The notes beneath the pieces were generated by a model. The model saw only the letters and a program-made list of their open reading frames with translations, ran no database searches and had not been told where the DNA came from. This document shows positions 1 to 13,283 of a stretch of DNA of 64,000 bases, one piece after another. A program made the position numbers and the translations under genes. Origin of the DNA: Telmatactis stephensoni (Eukaryota; Cnidaria; Anthozoa; Actiniaria; Isophelliidae); the NCBI GenBank assembly GCA_029948255.1, contig JALIZF010001823.1:1-64000 (forward strand), written 5' to 3'. Within the stretch, counting starts at the first letter, position 1; each line of letters starts with the position of its first letter.

Positions 1-2545
1 AAGTAGCACTCCTGAGCTGGTTGCTTCTTAGGCAGGATGGCCTTGTATATCAGTTTGGCCATCCAGTCTCATCATAGGGAGAGACAAAACTAGTAGATGG
101 CTTTTAGGCAATTCTTTAGAGATGGAACACCCTTGCCTGGGGTATGTTATGCTCTAGATCTACATGCCCCCTCCATATCCTCAGCCAATCAAAACAGGTC
201 CTAGTGGTGCCACGCACACCAAGCAAGCTTACTGAGATTTGTCTCATTGAATTTAGTGCTTCTTCACGGAACAGGATTTAAGTGATCTTAATAACTCTGG
301 GTTGACAGGCATGCAACATGCATACAGCTCCATGATTCCGAGTTGTACGAAATTCAACTTCCAATATTATCAATGAATTTGCTAACTACTCTGGGGCAAT
401 TGAGCAATTTCTTTTTAAGATGTCACAAAATGATAGTACAATTTGGAGCCGAGTTATATGGTTGCAAACAGATGTTTTTTTAATTTGCAGAAACAATGCA
501 ATGGTACATGCCAGTCAACTTACAATGCACCAGTTGTAAAGTACAGAATTGAGGCATATCATAATTGGAAGGAGTAGGTCATTGTTTTTCAATGTTGGAT
601 GGATGGGATAGATGAGTTGAGGAAAATTAATGGTGGGATGGTTAAATTCTACATTCTCAAGGGGGTTTATAAAAACAAACCTTTCAACTAACTTTTCAAG
701 TGGTTGACAAATGATCAGTTCAAACCAGTGGGGTTTCCTGTGTAACTAGCACTATGGCTGCAATCACTACTACATTTAGCTGTAATTCTCTTTCTTATAA
801 ACTATGGTTGTGGACATGGACCATTGTTAATGGTTAGTAAAATACAGTTAAACATTCTGATCTGCAGCCAATAACTCAATCTGTAATAGCTATAGATATA
901 TAATTCTGGGAGATACACAAAACCCCACCGCCTCAAGACTGTGCCTTAGCTTCTTGGGGCAGATCCAGGACTTTCAGGAGGGGTTGCAGTGTTACAGAAG
1001 TCGGAAACTATCTTAAGTATCCAGAGGATACTTTGGCAAACTTTCTTTAAAAAGAAAAGGGTTCAAAGTAGTCTCTAGATCAGAGGTGCACACCCTCTGC
1101 ACCCCTCCCATAAATCCGACCTTGCTTCTCCAAACTGAATTCAAAAATATCATCTTTGCTATCCAAACCATTTCTGCTGTATACTTTACAACCAGTGCAC
1201 GAGTTAAAATCCAATTTATGTCAGAAAGTTTTTCAGATTTAAAGTTATATTATATCACAATTCTACTTTGTAGCCATAGCAACTGTAATTTTAAGGTGTC
1301 AATTAGTATGAATAAATTACACATGCTAGGGTTACATAGAAGTTAATTAACAATACTGAAGCTTTCACACTTAATGCAAAAATAAAAAGGTAATATTTTT
1401 ATAAGGTTAGAGGATAAGATCCAAGATATTTACCATAGGACATTCATTTGTAGCCATGTAAAAGGCTCTTAGGGAGGAGAGGGAGAGTCGACCCTTTTAC
1501 TACAAGTTCCAGAGATCTTCCTGATTCTCCACGTCTTCCACAAGAGAATTTTACAGGCTATCTTGGATGATAAAGTATTCCTTAGAATTATTTTTGGAGG
1601 TCAACATTTCATCACAAGAGCAAAATATCCAGCTCAAAGACATCGAAATCATAAACCATCTTAAATATGCTATTGCTTTTCTAAAATTACTCATTAAAAC
1701 TAATATACAACTTTACTGAAATACATCTAAAACTCTCTCTCTTTACTCATTAAAACAATATTACTGACAATAATGTCAGGCGTGCCGGCCATGTACAACA
1801 AGGTTTACCTAGTATATACATGAAATCTCCACACCCTGACAAAACTAGTCTTTTGAAGGAACTTGTCTTAAATAAATAATATAAAATAACAATTTTACTT
1901 TTTTTAATTAATAGTATAAAATAGCATAGACTATACATACTTTTTTAACTTTCTTTTGTTTTTCATATCATTGTAAATTATTTTGTATTTTGAAATTGAT
2001 TTCGTTGAATATTACTATCTTATAGTTTGATTGTTCTTTAAAACTAAGCCTTTCTTGAGGAACTGGGCTTTTGAGCCATTCAGGGTGCCGAATAGAATGA
2101 ACCAATAGAATGCAAGATATAGATTTCTTATCTTTACATTGATGGAAGTTGTTTTCATTCATCCTAATGTCACAAATGTCCTATAAGTAAGACTGAAATC
2201 AATCAGGTTTTGCAGAGCCAGATAAAAGAATGTTGACTTCTTTGAGTCCTATTTGATGTTGAAAATCCTAGCTTGCATTTGACTATCTTGGATACATGGA
2301 AAGTGTTGCTTTCCTTAACCTATTTAGTACTTTTTGGTGAGCTTGTTTTGCAGCCAGCTTGCAAAAGCATGATAAAATGAGTGCTTAAAAGAGCAAATTA
2401 TATAACCGTGTTGAAGGTAATATACAGCGTAAATGTACACAATGACGACAGTACAAAAATAAGTCAAATTTGCTTTATCTTTGATTGGGTTATCAGACTG
2501 CTCAAAACCAACTGTCTGACCAGATACCTAGAGTGAGTTCAATTC

Positions 2546-2650
2546 TGGGGCTGGTTGCTAAAAGGCGGGTAACCCAGACTTAAGTCTAAAGAAAACTGTC
2601 CAGTTCAACCTAGGGTTAACGTTAACCCGCCTTTGAGCAACCAGTCCCTG
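2546..2650. repeat. Imperfect hairpin element
   Basis: The ends GGCTGGTTGCT...AAGGCGGGTTAAC and GTTAACCCGCC...AGCAACCAGTC are inverted. It resembles the element at 5309-5416 (shared TTAACCC...GGATTA-type core), so both are probably decayed copies of one MITE family. Confidence 0.6.
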
Positions 2651-3744
2651 AACACCAATTCCATTCCAATGACAATAGTCCAACAACTCTTGCATTGTCG
2701 TCTTATGATTCTTATGATTCACTGGTTTTGAACAGTCTCATAACCAGCAATGAACATGACTAATCTATAAGGCACATATTATAATTAAATATTATTTATT
2801 GTAATCTGGTTTTTAAAGCCAGAAAACTAGTCTAGAAGTAGTTTAGAAAAGCAAGCAAAAGTGCCTGAGTATGCAAATATTAGGGCATTTAATTCTAATA
2901 ACAAAAGCGTATATTTTGTCATATCAAGAATTTTCTTCTGTTGTGGATTGGGGCAATAATAGCTTTGGATCTAACATGCTTTGAAACGATTCTTAGTTCT
3001 GGTTTCTACTGCATCATTTCTATCACATTGGCAAAAAGAGACAAGTACTGCTAGCTAGTGTGAAGCACATTATTGGGTCTGCATATGTTACTTGAGGTAA
3101 TGCTTGTGTCAATCATACAAACCCAACTAAAACAAATAGTAGATTTTAACAGAATGTTAAACCCTGACATGGCTCAGACTGTGCCACACTGTATTACCAG
3201 TAGCAGTCACTCATGCCATGGTTTTGACATTCAGGTTGTCAATGCACGTGCATAATTTACAGAATTAATGAATGCAGAATCTGCCAAACAAAAATCTCCA
3301 TAGAAGCACAAATTTGTTGTAGATAGCTGGATCCAAAGCTAAAATTGCTTTTGGTAAAGAGTTTCCAGAGGCTCAACTAGTAAGTATTCACTCAGTAACA
3401 ATCTATTCAGACTATACTATTGACATAAGACACTCATACATTGTATATTCACAAAATCTTACAGGATGTTCAGTGGTGCCTATGCCCACCTATTCAAATA
3501 AAATGATTACTGTTCTTGAATATCTGAATAAGAATGCTTCCTTGGATTGTCTGAAGTGCCTATGTATATATTATGGACAATAAAATAGTATTATTGCTTG
3601 GTGCTGTATACTTGTAGAATCTGTACATTAATGTACATCTGTGAACTACTTAATATAATTGAGTTATTTTATGTTAATTTTTGAAGGTCGTAGCACCTTC
3701 CTTTGAGATATATTGCAGCATTAGAACTTATGGCTGTGGCACAC

Positions 3745-4150
3745 CAAACAATTTCAGCCCTAGCTAAGGCTTTGAGGCAGCTTCAGTCCTAGCTAAGGTG
3801 TGAGACTTGCAACACATGATGGAAATTTTCCTGCAATTATTTGGTACAACGCAGAGTTTATATGTGTGTTTACCTGCCACAGTTTCACACACCCCTTCCA
3901 GGGGTACCATCAAATTCTTTCTGCATCAACTGTTGTAGCTGCATGGGTCAACACACAGCTCAACTGCTGTTGGGCATGGCTTGAACATTTGCAGAAAAAG
4001 TTCCAACATATGAGCCTATACGATTTGTGAAGCCATGCAATTTCAGCCCTAGCTAAGGTTTAAGGTTAGAGACAAGCCCTGCAATTCAGAATTTGTCAAG
4101 CCCCATATCTCCTGCAGCTCTAGCTAAGGCTTAGGGTAAATGACAAGCCC
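3745..4150 (+). repeat. Loose repeats around the motif CAGCCCTAGCTAAGG
   Basis: At least four near-copies of this 15-mer (about 3755, 3784, 4044 and 4109), partly followed by GACAAGCCC. The spacing is irregular. Function unknown. Confidence 0.5.
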
Positions 4151-5308
4151 CCAATTATGGCCCAAGGTTCTGCAAACCTGTTCATCATGTGCAATATAAT
4201 TCATTGGTGTAATCTAAAAGCTGTTGAAATGATATGCCATATTTCTTATTCCTAAATCCATTTTCATCCAATCCCATTTCCATTCATCTTCAGTGAAGTG
4301 AGGAGTTGGGTTTAGAAGATAAAATCAGTGAAGATTCTATAAGAAGTATAGACATGTCATGCCGAAGCTTGTCTAATGTTTGATAAACCTAATCTCTCTG
4401 TTTACTACTGCCAGTGTTCTAGTTCCAACATCACTAGAATTCTGCATCTTATTTTCTTCCTTTCATTCACATTCATTCTCTTCCTTTCTTTCAATATGGA
4501 CTAATGCCTAATTATTATCTGAAGGTGCATTAGCAATGTCTCTATATGGAAATTTAAGTTAATTTTTTTTAATATTTAGAGTACAACTTTATTCGTTGTA
4601 ATGTCAGGCAATATATTGTAAAGTCAGATTGGATTTCTAGTCAAGGTCTTATATGCTATGCATAATTGGACAAACCCAAGCTGAACACTAAGCATATATA
4701 TCTATACAAGCCTGATACAGATTTTATTGCATAATAATATTATTAAATAAAAATATTAAATTAATGGATCTTATAGAGTCTAAGACTCTCATAGATGGAA
4801 AGCTCCAACTACACCTAGTCATTATTTTTTTGCTTGCTCTGGTGATGAAATTTCAGGAAGATGAAATCACCTCATAAACTAACTGCCTGACAGAAGTCAT
4901 AACAGCCATGCAACTACCAAAATTCTTATGATGTGCCATTGACGGGCCATGAAAAATTCATTTCAACTCCAAGTTTTAATTTTAAAGTTTTTATAACTAG
5001 AACAATATATTATTGTTCTTAGTTAATATAAACATAAACTATTTTGTGATTTTTGATCCTGGATTATTTATAGTCCATTGATGTTTGAAATCTGGGTTTT
5101 AAGTGAGACTAAGACTGAATTTAAGCTGTGACGTGCAACCTTTAGAAAATGGTCCATTACTAAAAAATGATGTGAGACATTGCTGTCTGGAAAAATTATT
5201 TTTGGGAGCAGATAAAAACTTTTTTCAATTATTTGCTTGCCTAAACTACTTAAATGCCCCAGAATGATTCTCTTGGAAAATGTTTCTGTGCTTGAAACTT
5301 ATTCCCCA

Positions 5309-5416
5309 GGGCCTGGATGTTTGAAAGATGATTAGCATTAACCCAGGATTAACTTAAAGAAAACCATTCATTTTAACCCAGGATTAGCATTAACTGCCTT
5401 CAAACAACCCAGCCTT
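5309..5416. repeat. Imperfect hairpin, relative of 2546-2650
   Basis: TAGCATTAACCCAGGATTAA appears near both sides of the element in direct and partly inverted form, with ends GCCTGGATGTTTGAAAG and CTTCAAACAACCCAGCC. Confidence 0.55.
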
Positions 5417-5626
5417 GAGGACTGTTAGTAATGTGAAAACACTGGGGCAAGACAAGTAAATTAGGTCTATAGCCAACTCCAACAAAACAACAAATAAATT
5501 GATTTATTTGTAGTCTTTGAAAGCATTTTGTAACTTCTTGATATTGTAGAGGATTAGACATCAAGTATCCAGCTTCTGCCACCACACTTCTAATCCTCTT
5601 TTTGCAATCACATTTTGATTCTGGCT

Positions 5627-5770
5627 AGAGCGATAGCACTTAAACCGTGAAACAAGTACTAACTAAAAAGTACAAATAGTACTAATGAAACAATAGAAGA
5701 CAAAGGGTTTTGCTACTATTTGTCTCTATTTAGTTGCTAAGTTATTTCACGGTTTAAGTGTTATCGTTCT
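5627..5770. mobile_element. Short fold-back element (MITE-like)
   Basis: About 24-bp inverted ends: AGCACTTAAACCGTGAAA on the left and TTTCACGGTTTAAGTG on the right, with about 95 nt between. No coding capacity. Confidence 0.65.
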
Positions 5771-6103
5771 ATGTTTCATCTTTGTTGGGTTGTCAGGGTT
5801 TTCTGGGTTTTAGACAAGCAATGCTTGTTTTTCAAGCCAAGTGATTTTGTCTAATTTAGAGTCACAAACTGTACAAGAAAACCTTGAAACTTAATCCTTT
5901 AGTGCAAGCAATGTACAACCACCACCAGGCAACTGTTTACGAGGTGTCCTTAACATCAGTATTAAGTGAACCAGCACATTTTAGTTTATGATCAGATTAG
6001 CTGTTTTCAATTTTAAATATTGTAAGTTCTCTATGATATGCATTCATGGTTCATATAGGTGCTGTTTAGAGGCTTAGACACAGCTTTAAAAATGCATGTG
6101 AAT

Positions 6104-6256
6104 AGGACAATAAGTAAACATGACTTTTGGAGGGCATATTGGTTATTATTTGTGGCCCGAGTAGCTTCATTTGTGCCCGAGCGCAGCAAGGGTGCAAATG
6201 ATGCTACAAGGGCCACAAATAAACAATATGGCCGACACAAGTCATGTCATTATCAA
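6104..6256. mobile_element. Imperfect fold-back element
   Basis: Left AAGTAAACATGACTT and right AAGTCATGTCATTA are inverted, and internal GTGGCCC/GGGCCAC and GCACCCTTGC/GCGCAGC arms extend the fold. Length about 150 bp. Confidence 0.5.
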
Positions 6257-6914
6257 TATACTAGGCTGTCGCCTTCTCAGCCAATCAACAACCGTCAAAT
6301 TCAATTTTCGCCCACTGAACGGCGTGTTTTCAAGAGGGCAGTTTGCTATTTGGCCAGTATATTGATGATAATCATAATTAATTTGCACATAAACAAGGAG
6401 TTCATTAAAATTCTTTAACAGAAGGTCATCTGGCTGACACCTTAACGCATTACTACATGATGTTCATTAGCAAAAGGTCATTTGAGTTGTTCAAGATGGC
6501 TGAGCAAAGCTGTCTTTACAGTTTGCCAACCTCCCCAGTGCCCATCCTTTTAATAATGAACTCCCTGCATAACTATGAAGCATCTGGGCATCTTCTAATG
6601 CACTAACATGCCATTATGCAAACTTCTGATGGAGAAGTCAATTTGGATATGAATTTTAACCCAGGCAAGTAATTGTGCAAATTAATCAGAATTGCTGTAG
6701 GTGTAATTAGTTGCTTAATGTCCACCTATATATACAACTAGTACTATTTATTCTTAAAGCAACTTAGAGTAGTGAAATAACAGAATAATTTATGGAATTA
6801 AATTATGTATAATATGACATTGATGATGTAACTTCATCACTAATAATTAAGCATTTCCCACTGTTCTTTTTCAGCAAAAGATCATCTTTCTTTCTTTCTT
6901 TCTATCTATCGTTC

Positions 6915-6920
6915 TTTATT
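6915..6920 (-). promoter_or_regulatory. Poly(A) signal AATAAA for the six-finger MBNL isoform
   Basis: A canonical hexamer on the minus strand 12 nt after the TGA at 6932. It supports this being a true terminal exon with a very short 3' UTR, although cleavage so close to the stop is unusual. Confidence 0.5.
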
Positions 6921-6931
6921 GTTACCTTGTC

Positions 6932-7059
6932 TCATGTTGATGAACTTGTTGTACTTGACGTTGATGGCTTGTGATAATATTTGCAGTTTGGCCTTGTACA
7001 CTTGCCTTTGTTAGCATCCCTGCATATAGTAACTCGGCCATCGATTATTTCAACATTTT
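6932..7059 (-). CDS. MBNL: MBNL alternative terminal exon 8b: zinc finger 6 and stop
   Basis: The acceptor CCTATCAG opens with 2 nt that complete the phase-1 codon left by the exon at 10417 (giving Lys). It then encodes VEIIDGRVTICRDANKGKC and the rest of a CX7CX4CX3H finger, a Ser/Thr-rich tail and TGA. The IDGRVTIC lead-in copies the MBNL inter-finger signature. An AATAAA on this strand lies 12 nt past the stop. Confidence 0.72.
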
Positions 7060-8282
7060 CTGATAGGAGAAAATTTAAGCATCCAGTTGAAATATGCAGG
7101 AATTTATTTTGAAAAAAAAGGTTTTGCTGCGAAACACCCATGGTTTTTAGTCCTTACAATGAATTATGTGCTGCTCAAAAGTACCTCAAAACTAGAATGT
7201 TTTTCAAATGAAAAATGCAGGAAAAAGATAGGAAATAAAATCATTTGTTGGATAAAATAAAATAAAAAGCAACATAATCACCAAGTTCATCACTCTAAAT
7301 TGGAATGTGAATCGAAGAGGTGAAAAAAAAAAAAAATGAAATAATAAAATTAAGCCAAGAATATACTTCATGATTTACTTTTGATGTAGTGAGTCAAAAG
7401 GCTGCAAATGCAATATTAAATTTCTTTGCCTCCATGCAGTGAGACACTCTTAATGAAAAACAAAAGCATTGGTTGGGGAAACCCCCAAAAAGGGTAGAGC
7501 CAAATAGGCACACCCAACTGAAATTACCTACAAATGCAGTCTGCTGGACTACATTTCAGACAGAAGTTCTCAATCTGAAAGAAAGATCACTGACAGCACT
7601 GCAGACCTTTTGTCTCACATTTACATTTCTGAAAAAAGCCAAACTTCAATTAATTCAATTCACATAATTTAAAAACGGATTTTCAAACTAGTTTAACTGG
7701 TCATGTGCCCATAGTGAAGCCTGCCTTCCAAAAGCCAGTGCCATAAGCAGCTAGCTGCAGCAGCAATGTAAGATTAATGCATATGGATTGTTTTAATGCT
7801 TTAATGTTACCAGTGCATGATTGAAAAGACTAGCCGGAAAAGTTGTCAGTCAGGTGAAAATACAGTATGTCTGTTGGCCAAAATAGTGCAAATTGTTTGA
7901 AATAGGGGAAATTTAGTTGTCTTTTGTTTTGAATTCCTTTCTTTCTTTTCCTTTCTTTCTTTCTTTCTCTTTTCTTTCATCTTCAAAGTATGTATTGTCA
8001 CAAAAATGCATAAACTGAAAATATTGTTTGTTTTGTGAAAAAGTGTTGAAATTTCTAAATATTACACATTTTGCAGACCAGAAAATCACATTAATCCAGC
8101 ATTGAAAGAAAACAAAAACTGAACAAAACCAAAAAAAATTAGTTTGTGATACTTATCTAAAAGAGCACAATAAATTACACTGATATCTTTCAAAAAGACT
8201 ATTGTTGCATGGGTGTCTCGTCAAGCAATAATTTCAGTCGTTAATATTTTTGTGATAATTTCATAGACCCAAAAATAGAGGT

Positions 8283-8402
8283 TTAAAATTCAGATTTTTC
8301 CTGAAAAACAGGATGGACTGAAATCCAGGTTAATCCTGAAAAACACAAGTTTTGAATTCAGGCTTTCCCTGAAAAACAGGTTTGAAATTCATTTTGTTTC
8401 TG
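8283..8402. repeat. Short tandem repeat with core CCTGAAAAACAGG
   Basis: Three to four degenerate units of about 36 nt, each with TTCAGG...CCTGAAAAACAGG-type inverted halves that could fold into small hairpins. Confidence 0.6.
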
Positions 8403-9000
8403 ATCTGCTCAAAATCCATTTGATTTCTACATCCAGCAAAAATTGTAAAGTGATTTATAAAGTGCAGGAATTTAGTAATAGATACTTAAAGGAATTAACT
8501 GTGAAGTTTTTAAAGGGTCTATAAAATTCATCATTTATAAGAGTGAGCAGCAGCATAAAAAGCAAGCATTTAGAAGCAATCTGCTCAATGTCATTGAGCA
8601 TTGTAAACCATTGTCAAATGCAGCACACTGCGTCAACGAAAAGAAATCTTTTTTTGGTTTTGGTTTTTGTTCTTGTTCAGAGAAGACTGTTTTTCTTCAT
8701 AAATGAAAATCATTGAGAATGAAATATTGATCAATACAAGAAGAATGTTTTGCCAAAATAAATTCAGGTTCATTTGCTCAAAGGTAAACAGAAAATTTTG
8801 TCGGATAAATCACTTTATGCAGCACATATGGATGTCCAACAAATCACTATCCACCAATATAAACTGGGCCAAAATATTCAGAATTGTATATCACAAATAA
8901 AATCTGATGATCATGAAACAACCAAGAAGTAAATTCTCTCAATATACAAAACCTGATGGCAGAGGGCCGGGGTTATCCCTAGGAACCATGCAATGCATAT

Positions 9001-9203
9001 TGTGTAGTCACAGAAAATATCCATACCCCCACCACAGAGGGAATTCGTAAAGGGACCCCCCTCCCCCTCCCCCCAATTCCTCTGGAACTTCCATTTGTCT
9101 TCCATACAAACTGTGTAATTTTGTTCTTTCTCTGACTCCCCTCCCCTCCAGAATTTCCAATTCCCTCCAAGGTGGGGGTATAGATATTTTCTGGAACTAC
9201 ACA
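9001..9203. mobile_element. MITE family A, copy 1
   Basis: Terminal inverted repeats of about 30 bp: TGTGTAGTCACAGAAAATAT at the left and the complementary ATATTTTCTGGAACTACACA at the right, with CCATACCCCCACC/GGTGGGGGTAT inside. The core is purine/pyrimidine-rich. The second copy at 33111-33298 has the opposite internal orientation. Confidence 0.8.
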
Positions 9204-10416
9204 TTGGGGGTCTTCTTGACTGAAGTTGAATTGACAAGGTGGAGTACATGCCTAAGACCTAGACACATAATACAAGTGCTCTTACAACTTTTTCTGTGCC
9301 ATTGCACACAACACACAATTTGTCCACCCCTGCAACAGCTACTTGAAGGTCTAGAATCTAGTTCTAGTTCTGCAACTTGCCTCTGCAACACTGCAGGTGT
9401 GGACACATGGTGCATTTTTCATTTGTGCTTCCTGTTTCATGGAGAAAAAAAAAACACAGGAAAGGACACTTCTGCCACACAGAAAGCTCAAATGAAAAAG
9501 ATGAGCAACAAAGGAGGGCCCAGAGTCTGGACTAAAATTAACTCCATCTGATGGATTAACTATTATGGTCAGCCAAACAGAAAATGAGTTTGATTTCCAG
9601 GTACCAGAGGTTAGAAGCAAAAGGGAAATTCCTGAAGGGTGATTGCATGCATGGTTTCTAAGGATTTTTTTTTCCGTTTTAAGAGAATCTACTTTTGTGT
9701 TTCCAAAACATTCCAGCTACAAAATTTGTCATTGTTGATCGAGCAGTGTGCTGATTCTCTGGTTGTGCCACAGCAAGACTGCCAAGCAAAAGTGCATGGT
9801 CGTCCAGCAGCAGAAAGCATTGTAGCATTTGGTTACCCATTTCCTATTCTTGACGGAAATAACCTTATTTAGGAAACTACTGTAAGGATACACTTGTCAC
9901 ATTTAGAGTCTTATATGCTTACAATATCACATCCACCAAAGATAAAGAGAATGATAAATCTTCAACAATTTGGATTTTGTTACTGAAAGTAATTTTTTTG
10001 AAACGATCTTTGCAAGCTCAACATGAAAATGAATTTGGAAAAAATGATAAAACAAAGTTAATGTAAAAGCACAAGATTGAATATTGCTTTTTTGTGCGTA
10101 CTCTGATTTCTTTTTGTTGAAGACCACATTCCATATGACTTTTAAAAATTCTGTGCTGTACCATGGTTGCCATGCTATGTCTGAGCATTGTGAATGGATT
10201 TAAAGATCAACCAGATCAGTTAGGGTGTGTCTGGTTGAAGACCGCTCCTTGCAAGTCACAAGACCTGAGCTGTAACCAATGAAAACACTGAGATATAGCA
10301 CAGCACAACACATTACTGCACAAACTTTTTCATAGCCATATAAAATGTGCTCAAAGAGAAGAGGATCTAGGTAACCAACGCTTCAGCAAAAGCAAAAATA
10401 GAAACAATGTGCTCAC

Positions 10417-10501
10417 TGTCAGTTATGTGGGCATAACGACAGGCTTCTCTGTGACACTGGCCAGAGCTATAGTCTCGACATACAGGTATCTGAGCTGATT
10501 G
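10417..10501 (-). CDS. MBNL: MBNL alternative exon 7b: zinc finger 5
   Basis: The acceptor TTTCAACAG gives a phase-0 start that fits MBNL exon 6. 28 codons plus 1 nt follow, ending at ACA|GTGAGC. It encodes IPVCRDYSSGQCHREACRYAH, a CX7CX4CX3H finger of muscleblind style. It has no initiator of its own, so it is read as a 3' exon of MBNL. A separate small gene with unseen 5' exons is the alternative. Confidence 0.72.
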
Positions 10502-13001
10502 CTGTTGAAATAAAGAAAAAACAAGAAAACATTTAGCTTCAAGAGAAATGGAAAAAATTAGACACAAAAACCTGAAAATCTAAAATATGAAAAATTTAAA
10601 ACACAAAATTATAGAAATTGAAAAGAAACCTGTTGAAATAGCAAAACGTTATTTAATCACATTGAATGGATGAACTTGGTGGAATAATAAAACAACACAG
10701 AAGAAAGAATAAAGATAGCATGGATTGCTTCAAAGTCCTGATTTTTGAAATTGAAGTGAATGAGAAATGAATGAATGAAAGGGAATTATTACTATCCCCC
10801 TTCTTAAATTGTTTGTTCCATAAAAATCATAAAACTGTTCTCTTGTGCAATACATGCAGGCTATGCCAGCATGCTGCATGTAGGACGGGACCACCCTCCA
10901 CACAGTAGCTGGGAAGGGGAGAGGAGAGGGACAGTCCGTCAGGACTCTTCACTTCAATTTCATTTACCAGAACACTTTTATTCTCATTTCATCAAATACA
11001 AAAGTTACAACTTTCTTTTCTGGCTAATAAAATGATTTCTTTAATAAAATTGAGTGATACAGCAATTTCCGATGTAGTATTATATTCTGTTCTGTCTTCA
11101 GACAGTTTATTATTAGTCCTGTGTACATTATATGTTACATTTTTGAGAGTAATAGATTATATATTGAATGGTTACCACTGGCAAAGCTCTGGGTATTTGG
11201 TAACATTGCATTCATGTTTTTAAATCTTATTGACAATTGTATGGAAATTTCAAGTCAATATCATGATTCTCAGTTGTTATTGCAGTTGACACAATATTTT
11301 TTCACATCACTTCAATTTATTCTCAGTATGCTTCAAGTAATAGGGAGGTTGTCAAAAACAAGACATTTTCTTGGCATAGCATACACCATCATTAGTTGAG
11401 TGATGCTATGACAAAGTGCATCACTCAACTGACAATAACATTCAATTTAGAATTTTCCAAAAATTTATTCTCACTAGACAACAATTTGTAATCCTCAAAA
11501 TCAATGCCAGTGGCAAGTTACAACACAGAAATTGCTGTATCTAACTGATCATTATCTAAATTCTCTGTATAAATAAGTTAAGTGATGAATTTTGGTGGGA
11601 TTGTGGCACACTTTTGGAAAAAAATGTTCTTGGAATAAAGTAGACCTTCAGAATAAAATAAGGAATACTTGGAAATCCGTAACTGTATAAAAAGAGAGTA
11701 CTTTTTACTGATATTTAAAGGCCCTTCATTGGAGTAAAAGCAACAAAAACCTCAACTTGGACAAAAGGTCTAGGTTTAAAACATCAGTAACTGAAGCATT
11801 TTCTTTTTATGTGGTGTTTCTGTTTGTTCTTCAGAATAAAAGATTTTGGGTAAATAATATTTTAAAAAGGGAAATAAAGTTCATCAAGTGAAAGTGGAAA
11901 CCAAGGAAAAGATGCCCCACCCCTAATAACCATACCATGGAGAAACAACAAGTCATTCCAAGTATTATCACAAAAATGTGCCAAAATCATCCAGAGATAT
12001 AAGAATCACATTGCTTCCTTTCTTCATTTTTGACCTCTTTTTTCAACATCATATTTTATACAAAATGGTCAACACTTTATGCATCAATAATATTACTACT
12101 ACTTAAATTAAAATACTAAGTACTGTTCATGAGATTTATAAATAGATGAGTGACTTTCTGGTACAAATTTTTCTTTCTTCTTTCATTTTTTTTTTTCCTT
12201 TTCTTTCAATTTACATGTCAACTTTCAAAATCACAAAATACTTTTTTTACATCCTCAACTATATGATATTATCTTGTGTTAGTACTAGGTAATGAACTAA
12301 AAAAAATCCTGGTTTAATTATTCTGATCATTAAGTTAATCTACCATGTTAGCCTATGTTATAGTTAAAATACCATCACCCAAAAAAAAAGAAAGAAAAGA
12401 ATACTATACATTTAAGTTAGGTATGGTTCACTATAGTTTTAGAAACATTTAATAATATTATTTATATATCAGAATTGATATTCAATTCTATTTCATACCA
12501 CAGTTAATATTATTATTATTAATATTTCTTGTTCTTTTGTCAAGGTTCATTTGAGCAATAATGTTGTGCATTTTGAAGGCCAGTCAATCACCTGCTCCAT
12601 CAATCAATCTTGGAATCAATATCCACAACATTTGAGAAGACACGCCTATGAACATGTTGTCCACATAAGTGATAGTACCAGATAAATGAATTCCAAGATG
12701 TCAATGTTCACTCCATATTTTGTCAATACTTAGTCCTTCTATGCATCCTCTGAGTACATCTTCTGTTTCCTCCATTAATTAATTAATATACAAGATCCAT
12801 TGTATTTAACAGCGTGGCAGATGGTCAAAAAGACATTTGGAAACTCTCCTTTGATTCATCAATAAGAGAAATTCCAGATTTATCATCCACATTTTGATAA
12901 TTGCGGGCTCTGTAATAGATCATTAGATTTGTCATCCACACAAATCTTTAATTTGCTGCCTCCAAATCCAGCTTGGGATCAACCACAGAACTATATTATT
13001 T
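10502..13001 (-). other. MBNL 3' UTR / alternative intron, no other gene
   Basis: AT-rich with no recognisable exon. It would serve as the 3' UTR of the four-finger isoform and as intron for the six-finger isoform. Confidence 0.5.
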
Positions 13002-13283
13002 TTAGAATCCATTAGGACTGCCGTATGACGTTCCTGGTATAACACTGTAATAGTATCCATTACAGTATTGAATGTCTGTTGGCTGTCCCTGTGTAGGGCC
13101 AACCATTTGGTACTGGTAAGGTTCATATGCCTCAAATTGAGGTTGGGGTGGAGGTGGTGCCTGTATAAAAGTAGTCTGAGGTTGCGGTGGTGACATATTT
13201 TGAGGCGTTGGAGGTGGTGTTGCCATTTCCATAGGAATAAAGTTACCAGACTGTGGCGGCGGCGGTGGTACCTGTGGAGCCCA
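13002..13283 (-). CDS. MBNL: MBNL terminal exon 7a: Pro/Gln/Tyr-rich C-terminus
   Basis: Acceptor CTGCAG|TGG, 93 codons and TAA. Low-complexity Pro/Gln tract ([23 protein letters not shown]), then a Tyr-rich end (YCNGYYYSV). It has an internal phase-0 CAG|GTACCA that could act as a donor right after WAPQ. Low complexity makes homology weak, but frame, acceptor and position fit. Confidence 0.85.
   Translation of the reverse strand, partial: WAPQVPPPPPQSGNFIPMEMATPPPTPQNMSPPQPQTTFIQAPPPPQPQFEAYEPYQYQMVGPTQGQPTDIQYCNGYYYSVIPGTSYGSPNGF

Larger units (their letters stand above)
1..6914. other. Downstream flank of MBNL, no gene recognised
   Basis: Short open frames here show no known motif and no consistent splice structure. 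What can be seen is AT-rich sequence with small hairpin repeats at 2546-2650, 5309-5416, 5627-5770 and 6104-6256, and a loose repeat at 3745-4150. Confidence 0.6.
7060..10416 (-). other. Intron between the two extra MBNL finger exons
   Basis: 3.36 kb without further coding signal. It holds CTTT-rich microsatellite tracts (near 7945-7978), the hairpin tandem at 8283-8402 and a MITE at 9001-9203. Confidence 0.55.

Noticed and set aside
8911..9620. Several overlapping frames of 60-115 codons
   Set aside because: Overlap MITE A and unique DNA on both strands, mutually inconsistent, no splice logic.
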